From positions 496,001-560,000 of the forward strand of contig CAWBUL010000006.1 in NCBI GenBank assembly GCA_963791885.1: a stretch of 64,000 nucleotides of DNA, given 5' to 3'. A model generated the notes under the pieces. That model was given only the letters and a program-made list of their open reading frames with translations. It ran no database searches and had not been told where the DNA came from. The translations under genes were made by a program, and so were the position numbers. Below are positions 53,338-62,288 of this stretch, in pieces; position 1 is the stretch's first letter, and the number at the start of each line of letters is the position of its first letter. The DNA is from CAVSUZ01 sp963791885 (lineage in GTDB: Bacteria > Pseudomonadota > Alphaproteobacteria > Acetobacterales > Acetobacteraceae).

Positions 53338-54321
53338 ATGGTCCAGATCGCAGACTTTCCCAGGAAGTGGGACTTCTACAAACCCCGCGCCCATCAGCTG
53401 TCGCTGCATTTTCGTGAGGGTGAGCGGCTGACGCAGGACGCCGTCGCGGCGCGCATTCCGCGCGATACCGGCAAGATCATTCCCGCGACCGACACCGACA
53501 CGGTCACGGGCGCCGCGGTCGGCAACTGGCTGACCAAGAGCGATTTGCCGGACGATCGGGCCAAGCAGTGGGAAGAGCTGACCGGCGTACCCATCGCCGT
53601 CTGGAAGGCAGACGTTGCCGGGTTCGAGCGCAGCCTGCGCCAGCGGACGGGCGAGATCCTCGGCTGGGCCGGGCTGGTGCAGCAGCGCGCGACACACGGC
53701 CGGCTGCGCATCCGACCGGAGGATCCTCCGGCCACTACCAACGCGCATCGGTTTGTCCCGGCGGACGTCGACTTCGGTAGGGATGCACCGGAGGTGCAAC
53801 TGGTCTGGCCGGGCTGCATCGCCCGTATCTACCTGCCGCTGGACCGTCCGCCGGCACGCGATGAGGATCGGCGTGCCTGGCTGATCGCGGACTACGAGGG
53901 CAAGCGCATGTTCATGCTCGACCCGGCGCAGCCGAAGACCGGCGCGGCGCCGTCCAGCCGGCTGGGCGAGGCGACCTGGAAACCGGGCTCGCGCGGTGGC
54001 CATGTCGTGCTGCCACGCGGGACGCCAGGGCATGTCTGGCTACCCGAGGACATGCCGCTCGGCACGCGCTTCGACGTCCTGCTGCTGACGCTGGCGATGT
54101 CGGAGCAGCCAGATGAAATACGCGGCCTGTTCGACGCGCTGGAGCGCTGCTGGTTGGTTCCACCCGCGGAGGTCGCGACGCCGGGTTACCAGGTCGCGGT
54201 CCGCGACGCCCTCGAGACGGCGACGGCGCAGCTCGAAGCGCAGGACATCCGGCACTCCCTGTTCATCCAACATTGCGAGGTCGTCGATCGCGCGACGGCA
54301 CTGCGAGACCATCATGGCTGA
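53338..54321 (+). CDS. Unknown protein coupled to TPR-CHAT protease
   Basis: Predicted 327-residue protein from ATG 53338 (MVQIADFPRKWDFYKPRAHQ); the frame is open upstream through the sulfotransferase end but only this start follows a GAGG. The N-terminal 95 residues look like a DNA- or RNA-binding helical module (EGERLTQDAVAARIPRDTGK, VGNWLTKSDLPDDRAKQWEE). The C-terminal part is beta-rich (VQLVWPGCIARIYLPLDRPP, HVVLPRGTPGHVWLPEDMPL, RFDVLLLTLAM), with a motif set seen in DUF4384-like effector or sensor domains. It overlaps the protease start by 8 bases, so the two are made together. It may be the protease regulator or substrate; both are inference. No family recognised. Confidence 0.75.
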   Translation: MVQIADFPRKWDFYKPRAHQLSLHFREGERLTQDAVAARIPRDTGKIIPATDTDTVTGAAVGNWLTKSDLPDDRAKQWEELTGVPIAVWKADVAGFERSLRQRTGEILGWAGLVQQRATHGRLRIRPEDPPATTNAHRFVPADVDFGRDAPEVQLVWPGCIARIYLPLDRPPARDEDRRAWLIADYEGKRMFMLDPAQPKTGAAPSSRLGEATWKPGSRGGHVVLPRGTPGHVWLPEDMPLGTRFDVLLLTLAMSEQPDEIRGLFDALERCWLVPPAEVATPGYQVAVRDALETATAQLEAQDIRHSLFIQHCEVVDRATALRDHHG

Positions 54322-57300
54322 GGCCGCATCGGATCAGGTGCCGGAGCCGGAGCGTGTCATAGGGGTAGTGAACGCTGTCCTGGCGGCGGACGGACCAGAG
54401 AAGCGTCGGCTGATCGAGACAGAGAGCGACATTCTGCTCCACCCGGCAGCCGAGGAGGTGCTGCGCAACGCGTCGGAGCGAGCTGCGGAGCGTGGCGACC
54501 ACAACGACAGCAAGGCCCACAAGTGGCACGCTGATCTGCTCGCGGCATGCCGGACGCACGGCGTCGATGCCACGTTCGCCGATGAAAGGTGGGTGTCGCC
54601 CAGCGGATTGAGCAACGAGGTGTCAGCGGCGCTCGACGCTTTGCGCGACGCGGTCAAGGCGGACGATGCTTCGTCCAATCCTGAAACCCTGCGCCGCAAG
54701 GATACTATCTGTCGTTATATTCTGGGAGCTTTGTCACGTAGCACACACGGTGCCCTTTGGACGGCGGTATCGTTTATCCATGGTGACACCCTGCAAGATC
54801 TGGGCGACCTCACCGATGACATCTCCGTCCTGCGACAGGCGGAGCAGGCGTATCGCGGCGGGCTGACGGAGTACACCCGTGAGCGCAGCTCGTGGGAATG
54901 GGCAGAAACCCAGAACAGCCTCGGCAAGGTGCTTCATCGCCTAGGCGATCTCACGGGCGACGAGGCTGCGTTGCGTCAGGCTGAGCAGGCCTTTCGACAT
55001 GCGTTGCTGGAGCGCACGCCCGAGCGTAGTCCGTTGGAATGGGCGGCAATCCAGAACAGCCTGGGCAACGCATTGCAAAGCCTGGGCGAGCACGCGGGCG
55101 ACGCTGCGACGTTTCGTCAGGCCGAGCAGGCATTCCGCAACGCGCTGCTGGAGCGTACCCGCGAGCGCAGCCCAATGGGCTGGGCCGGGGCCCAAAACAA
55201 CCTCGGCAACGTGCTTTTGCGCTTGGGCGAAATTGCCGGTGACGTGGCAGTCCTGCGCCAGGCCGAGCGCGCCCTTCGTGAAGCTCTCCTCGAATTCACT
55301 CGCGTGAAGGTACCATTGGACTGGGCAACGACCCAAAACAATCTCGGCAACGTGCTACACCGCCTAGGCACGCTTTCCGGCGATGTGGCCGTCCTGCGTC
55401 AGGCCGAGCAGGCCTTTTGTGACGCGCTGCTGGAACGCACCCGCGCACGTCTGCCCATGGATTGGGCGGCGACCCATATCAACCTCGGTGCCGTGCTGCG
55501 AAGCCTGGGGGATCTCGCCGGCGACGCAGCCATCCTACGTAAGTCCGAGCAGGCCTATCGCGACGCGTTGGCCGAGTTCACCCGTGCACGCCGCCCCATG
55601 GAATGGGCGGCCGTCCACCTGAATCTCGGCAACGTGTTGCTAAACCTGGGCGCTCTGACCGGCGACGCGGCCGTCTTGCGCCAGGCGGAGCAGGCCTTTC
55701 GTGACGCAATGCTGGAATACACGCGCGCGCGCAGTCCGATGGACTGGGCGAATACCCAGAATGGTCTTGGCAACGTACTGGAAGCTCTGAGTGCGGTCAC
55801 CGGTGACGCGTCCATCCTGCGTCAGGCTGAGCAAGCCTTTCGTGACGCGCTGCTCGCACGCACCCGCGAGCGGGCGCCAGCCGATTGGGCAGAGACCCAG
55901 ACCAACCTCGGCAACGTACTGCATCGCCTGGGCGCGATCACCGGTGACGCGGCCGTCTTGCGACAGGGTGAGCAGGCCCTCCGTGACGCACTGATGGAGA
56001 GAGACCGCAAGCACAGCCCGATGGACTGGGCCACGACCCAGATCAGTCTGGGCGCTGTATTACAAAGCCTGGGCGAGCTCGCGGGCGACGCTGCGACGCT
56101 GCATCAGGCCGAGCGTGCCTTTCGTGGCGCCCTGCGCGAGCTCATCCGCGAGAGGGCGCCGATGGCCTGGGCGATGATCCAGAACAATCTCGGCAACGTG
56201 CTGGAAATCCTGGGAGAATTGACCGGCGATATTTCCGTCCTGCGACGTGCCGAGCAGGCATTTCGTCGCGCGCTGTTGGAATACACGCGCGAGCGCAACC
56301 CGATAAACTGGGCCCGCACCAAGAACAACCTTGGCAACGTCCTGGAAGGTCTGGGCGCACTGACCGGCGACGCGGACGTCTTGCGTCAGGCCGAGCGGAC
56401 CTTTCGCGACGCGCTACTCGAATTCACCCGGGCACGGGCACCAATGGAATGGGCCACGTCCCAGAACAACCGCGGCGCTGTGCTGCGGAGACTGGGCGAT
56501 CTCACTGGCGACGCGGCCGTCTTGCATCAGGCTGAGCAGGCCTATCGCGACGCGCTGTTGGAATGCACCCGCGCGCGCAGTCCCATGGGCTGGGCGATGA
56601 CCCAAACCAACCTCGGCACCGTTCTGCAACGTATGGGTGAGTTGTCTGGGGACACCACCGACCTGCACCAGGCCGAGCAGGCCTTTCGCGACGCTGACCT
56701 GGTGCTCCAGGATAGCGTCGCCGAGGATGCTGCCCAGAGGACACGCGGTCGGCTTGCTGCCTTGCTTGTCCGGCTCGGCCGTTTCGACGAAGCTGCGCAG
56801 CTAATTGGACCGGCGATTGCCCGCAGCGACATAGCGCTTATAGACGCGACCCGCAGCCACGACGGGCGGGCCAGGGTTATCGAGGTAGTCAGTAATCTGC
56901 ATGGATTGCTCAGCTTGTGCCACCTGCACTGCTCTGAACCGAACATTTCTGCCGCCTTTAAAGCCGCAGCGTCGGGCCGCGCCCGCCTGTTGGCCGACGC
57001 GCTCGCATTCGACGGCGCAGGCGTGGAGTTGATCAACGACCCAGAAGTCCGTGAAGAGATCGAGCATGTCACCGCTAGACGGCGGGAACTGAAGTTCCAG
57101 CTGGGCTATGATCGAGCTGACAGCACATCCACACCCCGAGAACTCGCCCCTGCTCACCGCGCGCGACTGCAAGCCGAACTGCACGAAGCAAGCGAGGCCT
57201 GGGCCACACTACTGCGCCGTCATGGTCTCATCCGCACGCTGCCGACGTTGGACCCGACGGACATCCAAGCCGCTGTTCCGGACGGCGGCGCGCTGGTGCT

Positions 57301-58510
57301 GCCGGTGCTGACCGAGCATGGCGCCTTCACCTTCGTGGTCACCGAGAACGGCCAACTGGCAGTGATCGAGCTTCCCGGCCTGGATCGTGGGGCTGTGGAC
57401 GCACATTTGTCCGGGGAGACCAACTGGCTCGGTGTCTACAATCGGTACTTTCGCGAGCATCAGGGCAAGGATCCGGCAGCGGCCGCGGCATGGAAACAGC
57501 AGCTCACCGGCACACTGGCATGGCTGTGGGAGCGGCTGCTTACGCCGATCCACGTCCACCTGCGCGATGTGGTGCGGCTGGCGCCGAACGCGCCGGTCGT
57601 CCTGCTGCCGCCTGGCCTGCTGGGCCTGCTGCCGCTGCATGCGGCCGGTCCAGGCCCGGATGGGCGGTATTTCGGCGACCACTGGACGGTCAGCTACGCC
57701 CCCAGCGTGCGCAGCCTGCTGACCTGCCAGGCCCGCCGCGACGCACGTGCGTTCCAGCCCGCCCGCCTGCTCGCCGCCATCGATCCCGACGGCACCCTGA
57801 GCGGCGCCCGCGCCGAGGGCCCGATGCTACAGCAGCGCTTCGCCGCGCCCGGGCGCGAGCCGGTCATTCTCACCGGTGAGGAAGCGACGATCGCACGCGT
57901 CCTCGGCGCGCTTGCCGATGCCACCGTGTTCCATGCCTCGACGCACGGCACGCACGACTGGATGGAGCCGGCCCGGTCCGGTCTGTTGCTGGCGGACGGC
58001 GTGCTGCAACTGGACATGCTGCGCTACGCGCGGCTCGACGCCATGCGGCTGGTGTTTCTCTCCGCCTGCGAGAGCGGGCTTGCCGGCGTGCGCAAGCTGC
58101 CCGAGGAGTTCATCGGTCTGCCGACTGGCCTGGTCGAAGCCGGCGCCGCCGCCGTGGTCGGCAGTCTCTGGCCGATCGGCGACACCTCCGCCTTCCTGCT
58201 CGCGCGCCGCTTCTACGACCTGATGTTCGACGCCGCCGGGCAGGAACGCGTGGCGCCGGCCACGGCCCTGCGCGAGGCCTGTGCGTGGCTGCGCGGCGTG
58301 ACCTTCGGTGAGCTGAAGCAGGAGTTCCCGCTCATGCATCTCGCCTCGGGTCCCGCGCTGGTGCTGCGTTCGGCCCGCATGATGCCGGGCACGCTGGAGC
58401 CGGACAGGCCGGCGCCGCCCGAGGCTCCACATCTGCCGCTCGGCCCCGACGACGAGCGCCCCTTCGCCCATCCAACACATTGGGCCGCCTTCACCGCAAC
58501 GGGATGCTGA
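54314..58510 (+). CDS. Large TPR-CHAT (caspase-like) protease
   Basis: Predicted 1,398-residue protein. ATG 54314 is chosen because it overlaps the upstream gene stop (ATGGCTGA). Residues about 1-165 are helical; thirteen 47-residue TPR-type repeats (consensus AVLRQAEQAFRDALLE, then TRERSPMDWATTQNNLGNVL, then LGxLTGDA) span about 170-780, plus a half repeat; a helical linker follows. The CHAT domain (about 980-1390) has catalytic His1211 in FHASTHGTHDW and Cys1252 in LVFLSACESGLAG, with GLVEAGAAAVVGSLWPIGDT and the terminal HPTHWAAFTATGC. CHAT proteases cut partner proteins, and TPRs usually sense the trigger, as in Craspase. No CRISPR genes are present here, so the trigger must be different. 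Partners: the coupled 327-residue protein and perhaps the AurF-like oxygenase beside the duplicated copy. Confidence 0.9.
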   Translation: MAEAASDQVPEPERVIGVVNAVLAADGPEKRRLIETESDILLHPAAEEVLRNASERAAERGDHNDSKAHKWHADLLAACRTHGVDATFADERWVSPSGLSNEVSAALDALRDAVKADDASSNPETLRRKDTICRYILGALSRSTHGALWTAVSFIHGDTLQDLGDLTDDISVLRQAEQAYRGGLTEYTRERSSWEWAETQNSLGKVLHRLGDLTGDEAALRQAEQAFRHALLERTPERSPLEWAAIQNSLGNALQSLGEHAGDAATFRQAEQAFRNALLERTRERSPMGWAGAQNNLGNVLLRLGEIAGDVAVLRQAERALREALLEFTRVKVPLDWATTQNNLGNVLHRLGTLSGDVAVLRQAEQAFCDALLERTRARLPMDWAATHINLGAVLRSLGDLAGDAAILRKSEQAYRDALAEFTRARRPMEWAAVHLNLGNVLLNLGALTGDAAVLRQAEQAFRDAMLEYTRARSPMDWANTQNGLGNVLEALSAVTGDASILRQAEQAFRDALLARTRERAPADWAETQTNLGNVLHRLGAITGDAAVLRQGEQALRDALMERDRKHSPMDWATTQISLGAVLQSLGELAGDAATLHQAERAFRGALRELIRERAPMAWAMIQNNLGNVLEILGELTGDISVLRRAEQAFRRALLEYTRERNPINWARTKNNLGNVLEGLGALTGDADVLRQAERTFRDALLEFTRARAPMEWATSQNNRGAVLRRLGDLTGDAAVLHQAEQAYRDALLECTRARSPMGWAMTQTNLGTVLQRMGELSGDTTDLHQAEQAFRDADLVLQDSVAEDAAQRTRGRLAALLVRLGRFDEAAQLIGPAIARSDIALIDATRSHDGRARVIEVVSNLHGLLSLCHLHCSEPNISAAFKAAASGRARLLADALAFDGAGVELINDPEVREEIEHVTARRRELKFQLGYDRADSTSTPRELAPAHRARLQAELHEASEAWATLLRRHGLIRTLPTLDPTDIQAAVPDGGALVLPVLTEHGAFTFVVTENGQLAVIELPGLDRGAVDAHLSGETNWLGVYNRYFREHQGKDPAAAAAWKQQLTGTLAWLWERLLTPIHVHLRDVVRLAPNAPVVLLPPGLLGLLPLHAAGPGPDGRYFGDHWTVSYAPSVRSLLTCQARRDARAFQPARLLAAIDPDGTLSGARAEGPMLQQRFAAPGREPVILTGEEATIARVLGALADATVFHASTHGTHDWMEPARSGLLLADGVLQLDMLRYARLDAMRLVFLSACESGLAGVRKLPEEFIGLPTGLVEAGAAAVVGSLWPIGDTSAFLLARRFYDLMFDAAGQERVAPATALREACAWLRGVTFGELKQEFPLMHLASGPALVLRSARMMPGTLEPDRPAPPEAPHLPLGPDDERPFAHPTHWAAFTATGC
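54821..56653 (+). repeat. Thirteen tandem 141-bp (47-codon) coding repeats
   Basis: Exact 141-base periodicity, for example GCxGAGCAGGC at 54980 and 55121, runs through the TPR-encoding part of the CHAT gene. Units differ by point changes only, with no length variation, which suggests expansion by duplication followed by divergence under selection for the fold. A degenerate half unit follows to about 56710. Confidence 0.92.
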
Positions 58511-58839
58511 CAGACCCACAGGGCGCTGTCCTCCGCAGTCAGACACGCTCACCGAACTGGAAACGCTCGAAAGTGTCTGGTTCACTGCCGTTGCACCTCG
58601 ACGGATCGCGGTTGAGGTACGCGAAGGCAAATCCTAAGAAGGACAACGTTTTTTGTTTCTTGCACATGAACCTAACTTCCGTCGCTCACCAACCTTCTCG
58701 CCGTTGAGTCCACCTGCAACGCTATAAGCCGATTGAATCGACCTATCGTCTAATTTCTGCGCTACGGTGTCCGAGCCTACACTAGCAACCAATTTGCGCT
58801 TGCTCGACGGCTGCAGGGCGTTGCTGATTTGCGGCCGCC
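58511..58839. other. Intergenic with possible tail of a lost tra gene
   Basis: The first 200 bases show no gene. From a TAA at 58758 one frame stays open to a TGA that overlaps the traG start (ATGA), and encodes LRYGVRAYTSNQFALARRLQ then GVADLRPP. Because traG is normally translationally coupled to an upstream relaxase-type gene, this may be the remaining C-terminal end of it. The evidence is only overlap and composition. Confidence 0.4.
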
Positions 58840-60825
58840 ATGAACGCGACCAAGATCCTCTGGGGACAAGTGCTCGCCGTCGGCGCCGTTGTACTCGCCT
58901 TCCTCTGGGGGGCGACGCAATGGGTCGCTTGGCGCCTGGCGTTTCAGCCCCAACTGGGGCACCACTGGTTCAACATCCTTGGCTGGCCGGTCTATGACCC
59001 GCCAGCTTTCTTTTGGTGGTGGTTCGCCTACGACGCCTACGCGCGACCGATCTTCGTCGAAGGCGCCTACATTGCCGCATCCGGTGGGATCGCGGCGGCC
59101 GCCGTCGCGATCGCGATGTCCGTGTGGCGCGCCCGGGAGGTGAAGAAGGTCACCACTTACGGCTCGGCTCGGTGGGCGGAGACCCGGGAAGTGCGGCTTG
59201 CCGGCCTCCTTGGCCACGATGGCGTGATGCTCGGCCGTTGGCGCCACGAATATCTGCGCCACGATGGACCGGAGCATGTGCTTTGCTTCGCCCCCACCAG
59301 ATCGGGCAAAGGCGTCGGCCTCGTTGTTCCGACGCTGCTCACCTGGCCAGAAAGCGCCATCGTTCACGACATCAAGGGAGAGAACTGGGCCCTGACCGCC
59401 GGCTGGCGGTCGAGGTTTGGTCGCGTGCTGTTGTTCGATCCGACCAACGCGGCGAGCGCCGCCTACAATCCGCTCCTGGAAGTTCGCAAGGGCGAATGGG
59501 AAGTCCGAGATGTTCAGAACATCGCTGACGTCCTGGTCGATCCCCAGGGCGCGCTGGAAAGGCGGAACCACTGGGAGAAGACGAGTCACTCGCTCCTCGT
59601 CGGCGCGATCCTGCATGTGCTTTACGCCGAGCCGGACAAGACGCTTGCCGGCGTCGCCAATTTTCTCTCCGACCCGCGCCGCCCGATCGAGACGACGCTG
59701 CGCGCCATGATGACGACGCCGCACCTCGGCGAGGCCGGCGTACATCCCGTCGTCGCCAGCTCCGCCCGCGAACTGCTCAACAAGAGCGACAACGAGCGCT
59801 CGGGCGTGCTGTCGACCGCGATGTCGTTCCTCGGGCTGTATCGAGATCCCGTTATCGCGACGGTGACGCGCCGTTGTGATTGGCGCATTCACGACCTGCT
59901 CGAAGGTAAGACGGCCACGACCCTCTATCTGGTCGTGCCTCCCTCCGACATCAGCCGCACCAAGCCGCTCGTGCGCCTGATCCTAAATCAGATCGGGCGC
60001 AGACTCACCGAGGAGTTGGACGCCCGGCGCCGTCGTCACCGGTTGCTGCTGATGCTCGATGAGTTTCCCGCGCTTGGACGCTTGGATTTCTTCGAGTCGG
60101 CACTCGCGTTCATGGCGGGATATGGGTTGAAGAGCTTCCTGATCGCACAGAGTCTGAATCAGATCGAGAAAGCATACGGCCAGAACAACTCGATCCTCGA
60201 CAACTGCCATGTCCGCGTGAGCTTCGCGACCAACGACGAGCGGACCGCGAAGCGAGTGAGCGATGCGCTCGGCACCGCGACCGAGATGCGTGCGATGAAG
60301 AATTACGCCGGGCACCGGCTCAGTCCGTGGCTCGGCCACCTAATGGTCTCGCGCCAGGAAACCGCTCGTCCACTGCTCACTCCTGGCGAGGTCATGCAGC
60401 TCCCGTCGCCGGATGAACTGATCCTCGTCTCGGGGTGCCACCCGATCCGCGCGAAGAAGGTGCGCTATTTCGAGGACCCGGAGATGAAGGGTCGCATCTT
60501 GCCCCCGCCCGCTTTGACTCCATCCAGCTCGCCGCCAGCCGGAGGAAGCACGCCTCCACCACCGCGTCACGCAGATTGGGGTGACGCCGTGATCACGCCG
60601 TCCGCAGCGGCTGTTGAGGACCCCGCGAACGCAGGCATCCGGCGCGAGCCTGAACTGCCGGAGCACGAAGAAATCGTCGCGGAGGCGCGAAAGCCCGTCC
60701 AGGAATTCGAGTCGCTGGAGGACGAGCCCGATGACGAGGTGCAGCGCCAGCGGGTCATGCAGCGCAACTTCAGCGCCGCCACGCGCCAGGCGCCGCTCGA
60801 TCGCGCCGACGATCTCGGAATGTGA
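58840..60825 (+). CDS. traG: Conjugation coupling protein TraG/VirD4
   Basis: Predicted 661-residue type IV coupling protein, an inner-membrane hexameric ATPase that passes relaxase-DNA to the mating channel. Two N-terminal membrane helices (VLAVGAVVLAFLWGATQWVA and the GGIAAAAVAIAMSVW region), then KVTTYGSARWAETREV, Walker A APTRSGKGVGLVVPTLL (residues about 150-160), DIKGENWALTAGWRS, Walker B LLLMLDEFPALGRL near residue 403, and GYGLKSFLIAQSLNQIEKAY. The C-terminal tail is Pro/acidic and probably binds the relaxosome. Complete, with no lesions. Followed after 6 bases by copG, the usual order in trb-type systems. Confidence 0.95.
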   Translation: MNATKILWGQVLAVGAVVLAFLWGATQWVAWRLAFQPQLGHHWFNILGWPVYDPPAFFWWWFAYDAYARPIFVEGAYIAASGGIAAAAVAIAMSVWRAREVKKVTTYGSARWAETREVRLAGLLGHDGVMLGRWRHEYLRHDGPEHVLCFAPTRSGKGVGLVVPTLLTWPESAIVHDIKGENWALTAGWRSRFGRVLLFDPTNAASAAYNPLLEVRKGEWEVRDVQNIADVLVDPQGALERRNHWEKTSHSLLVGAILHVLYAEPDKTLAGVANFLSDPRRPIETTLRAMMTTPHLGEAGVHPVVASSARELLNKSDNERSGVLSTAMSFLGLYRDPVIATVTRRCDWRIHDLLEGKTATTLYLVVPPSDISRTKPLVRLILNQIGRRLTEELDARRRRHRLLLMLDEFPALGRLDFFESALAFMAGYGLKSFLIAQSLNQIEKAYGQNNSILDNCHVRVSFATNDERTAKRVSDALGTATEMRAMKNYAGHRLSPWLGHLMVSRQETARPLLTPGEVMQLPSPDELILVSGCHPIRAKKVRYFEDPEMKGRILPPPALTPSSSPPAGGSTPPPPRHADWGDAVITPSAAAVEDPANAGIRREPELPEHEEIVAEARKPVQEFESLEDEPDDEVQRQRVMQRNFSAATRQAPLDRADDLGM

Positions 60826-60831
60826 GCACGC

Positions 60832-61266
60832 ATGCGGACCAAGCACACCTTCCGCCTGCCGCCGGACCTCGCCAGTAAGCTGGCCGATTACGCCAATCGT
60901 AAGGGTGTGGCGCAAGCGCTCGTCGTCGAAGCCGCGCTCGCCTCGCATCTGTCGCCCGACGGCGCCGATCGCCTGGAGGCCGCTCTTGCACGCCGACTTG
61001 ATCGTATCACGCGGCACCTGGAGCGGATCGAACGGCACGTCGGCATTTCCAACGAGGCACTGGCGGTGTTCGTGCGCTTTTGGCTGACCAGCACCCCACC
61101 ACTGCCGGACAACGCGCTCGCGGCCGCCCAGGCGAAGGGCCGGGAGCGCTATGACGGTTTCGTGGAGGCCCTCGGCCGGCGGCTCGCACGCGGCCGCAAG
61201 CTCGCTGACGAGGTCAGCCGCGACGTCGCCGCGGTTGCACCGGAAAACGAAGGAGAGCCTCAGTAG
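60832..61266 (+). CDS. CopG-family RHH protein of the tra locus
   Basis: 144-residue protein with an N-terminal ribbon-helix-helix (MRTKHTFRLPPDLASKLADY, GVAQALVVEAALASHL) and a helical C-terminal half (RRLDRITRHLERIERHVGIS, ALAVFVRFWLTSTPPLPDN). In trb-type conjugation loci a CopG protein like this lies between traG and trbB and probably controls transfer genes. Here nothing of trbB follows; after the stop there are 210 bases without genes. Confidence 0.88.
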   Translation: MRTKHTFRLPPDLASKLADYANRKGVAQALVVEAALASHLSPDGADRLEAALARRLDRITRHLERIERHVGISNEALAVFVRFWLTSTPPLPDNALAAAQAKGRERYDGFVEALGRRLARGRKLADEVSRDVAAVAPENEGEPQ

Positions 61267-61477
61267 CGGCCACTTTGAGCTTGTCCTCGCAATTCAACGC
61301 CGCCATACAACCGCTGGATCAGCCGATCCTTGAACCAGTTATTCAGTTTCGCCGCATACAGGTATGGCCGCCGCTCAGTCAATGCGCGAAGGCGCGCGCC
61401 TCCAAAGCGGACGTCGCTTTTCACCAGATTTCTAAATTGCAACGACGGGGAGTAAACAGCTCCGCAGCCAAACCAGT

Positions 61478-62149
61478 TCAGTGGGATGGCGCACAAGCGG
61501 GGGATGCTGCTTCTTTGTAGATAGGGTCGGTTTTTACATGCACGGTGCATATATATAGGTACTGTGGACAATTAAACGGGCTACACGTATTTTTACGCTG
61601 CTCCTGCTTGTTTACAATGCTGAAGTCACCTTTCGGGTTGTCTGAGCGAACCATCGCCAGCAAATCCTGGCACCATCGCGAAGGATCGTAGCCTCCTCCC
61701 CTCCATCCCGAATCTTTTGTCACATCGAACTCTCGGGTATAACGCTCAACCCCGTTAGTTGGGTCGCGGCAAATCGCGGGCGGGCGGATAAGTGCGCTGT
61801 ACATACTGTTAAATACGGCGAGCTTGCATTGTGCATTGTCCCTGAGAGAGTTGGCTAGGTCGCTCTGCAACACGCCTTGATACTGCTCCGTCTTGATTGC
61901 TCCCGACCCTGAAAGGCCCAAGTCTGCGAGCTTCGCAGCCAACCCAGTGAGCTGCGCCTTGACGTCTCCTTGGAACTGGCTGGAAGTTGTCTGCCCCGAG
62001 GTGCCTATCGAACTGCAGATCTTATCTGCGGTCTGCGTGATCAGATCGACAGCTTGCTTCTGTGTGTCGATGGTCTGTGCGCCGACAGAAGCAGTTGCCG
62101 CCAGCAAGCAACATATAGCCACCGCTATCACTCTGAAGGTCCACTGCAT
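61478..62149 (-). CDS. Secreted hypothetical protein with signal peptide
   Basis: Predicted 223-residue protein with a Sec signal peptide (MQWTFRVIAVAICCLLAATA, cleavage probably after SVGA). The mature part is helical first (QTIDTQKQAVDLITQTADKI, AQLTGLAAKLADLGLSGSG) and Cys-rich later (six or more cysteines in the last 120 residues, e.g. PPAICRDP, NTCSPFNCPQYLYIC), consistent with a disulfide-bonded periplasmic protein. Divergent from the NTPase gene with 139 bases between starts. Function and family unknown. Confidence 0.75.
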   Translation of the reverse strand: MQWTFRVIAVAICCLLAATASVGAQTIDTQKQAVDLITQTADKICSSIGTSGQTTSSQFQGDVKAQLTGLAAKLADLGLSGSGAIKTEQYQGVLQSDLANSLRDNAQCKLAVFNSMYSALIRPPAICRDPTNGVERYTREFDVTKDSGWRGGGYDPSRWCQDLLAMVRSDNPKGDFSIVNKQEQRKNTCSPFNCPQYLYICTVHVKTDPIYKEAASPACAPSH

Positions 62150-62288
62150 CGCCCGCTTTCCTTGCGCTGAAGGCCGATGCTAGCCTGTCGGCACGCGGTT
62201 TTCCAGGATCGCCGTGTTCGCCTCTGTTGCAATGATGTTGACGTTAGGCCAGCGTGGTTGGCAGATCAGTAGCGGAGTGCGCTGCCGC

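Noticed and set aside
54821..56653. 141-bp tandem periodicity considered as CRISPR-like or satellite DNA
   Set aside because: Period equals 47 codons and translates to TPR-type helices in one long frame, so it is protein repeat structure.
57827..58630. 267-codon minus-strand frame opposite the CHAT domain
   Set aside because: Shadow of the conserved CHAT sequence; Gly/Arg-rich with no motif.
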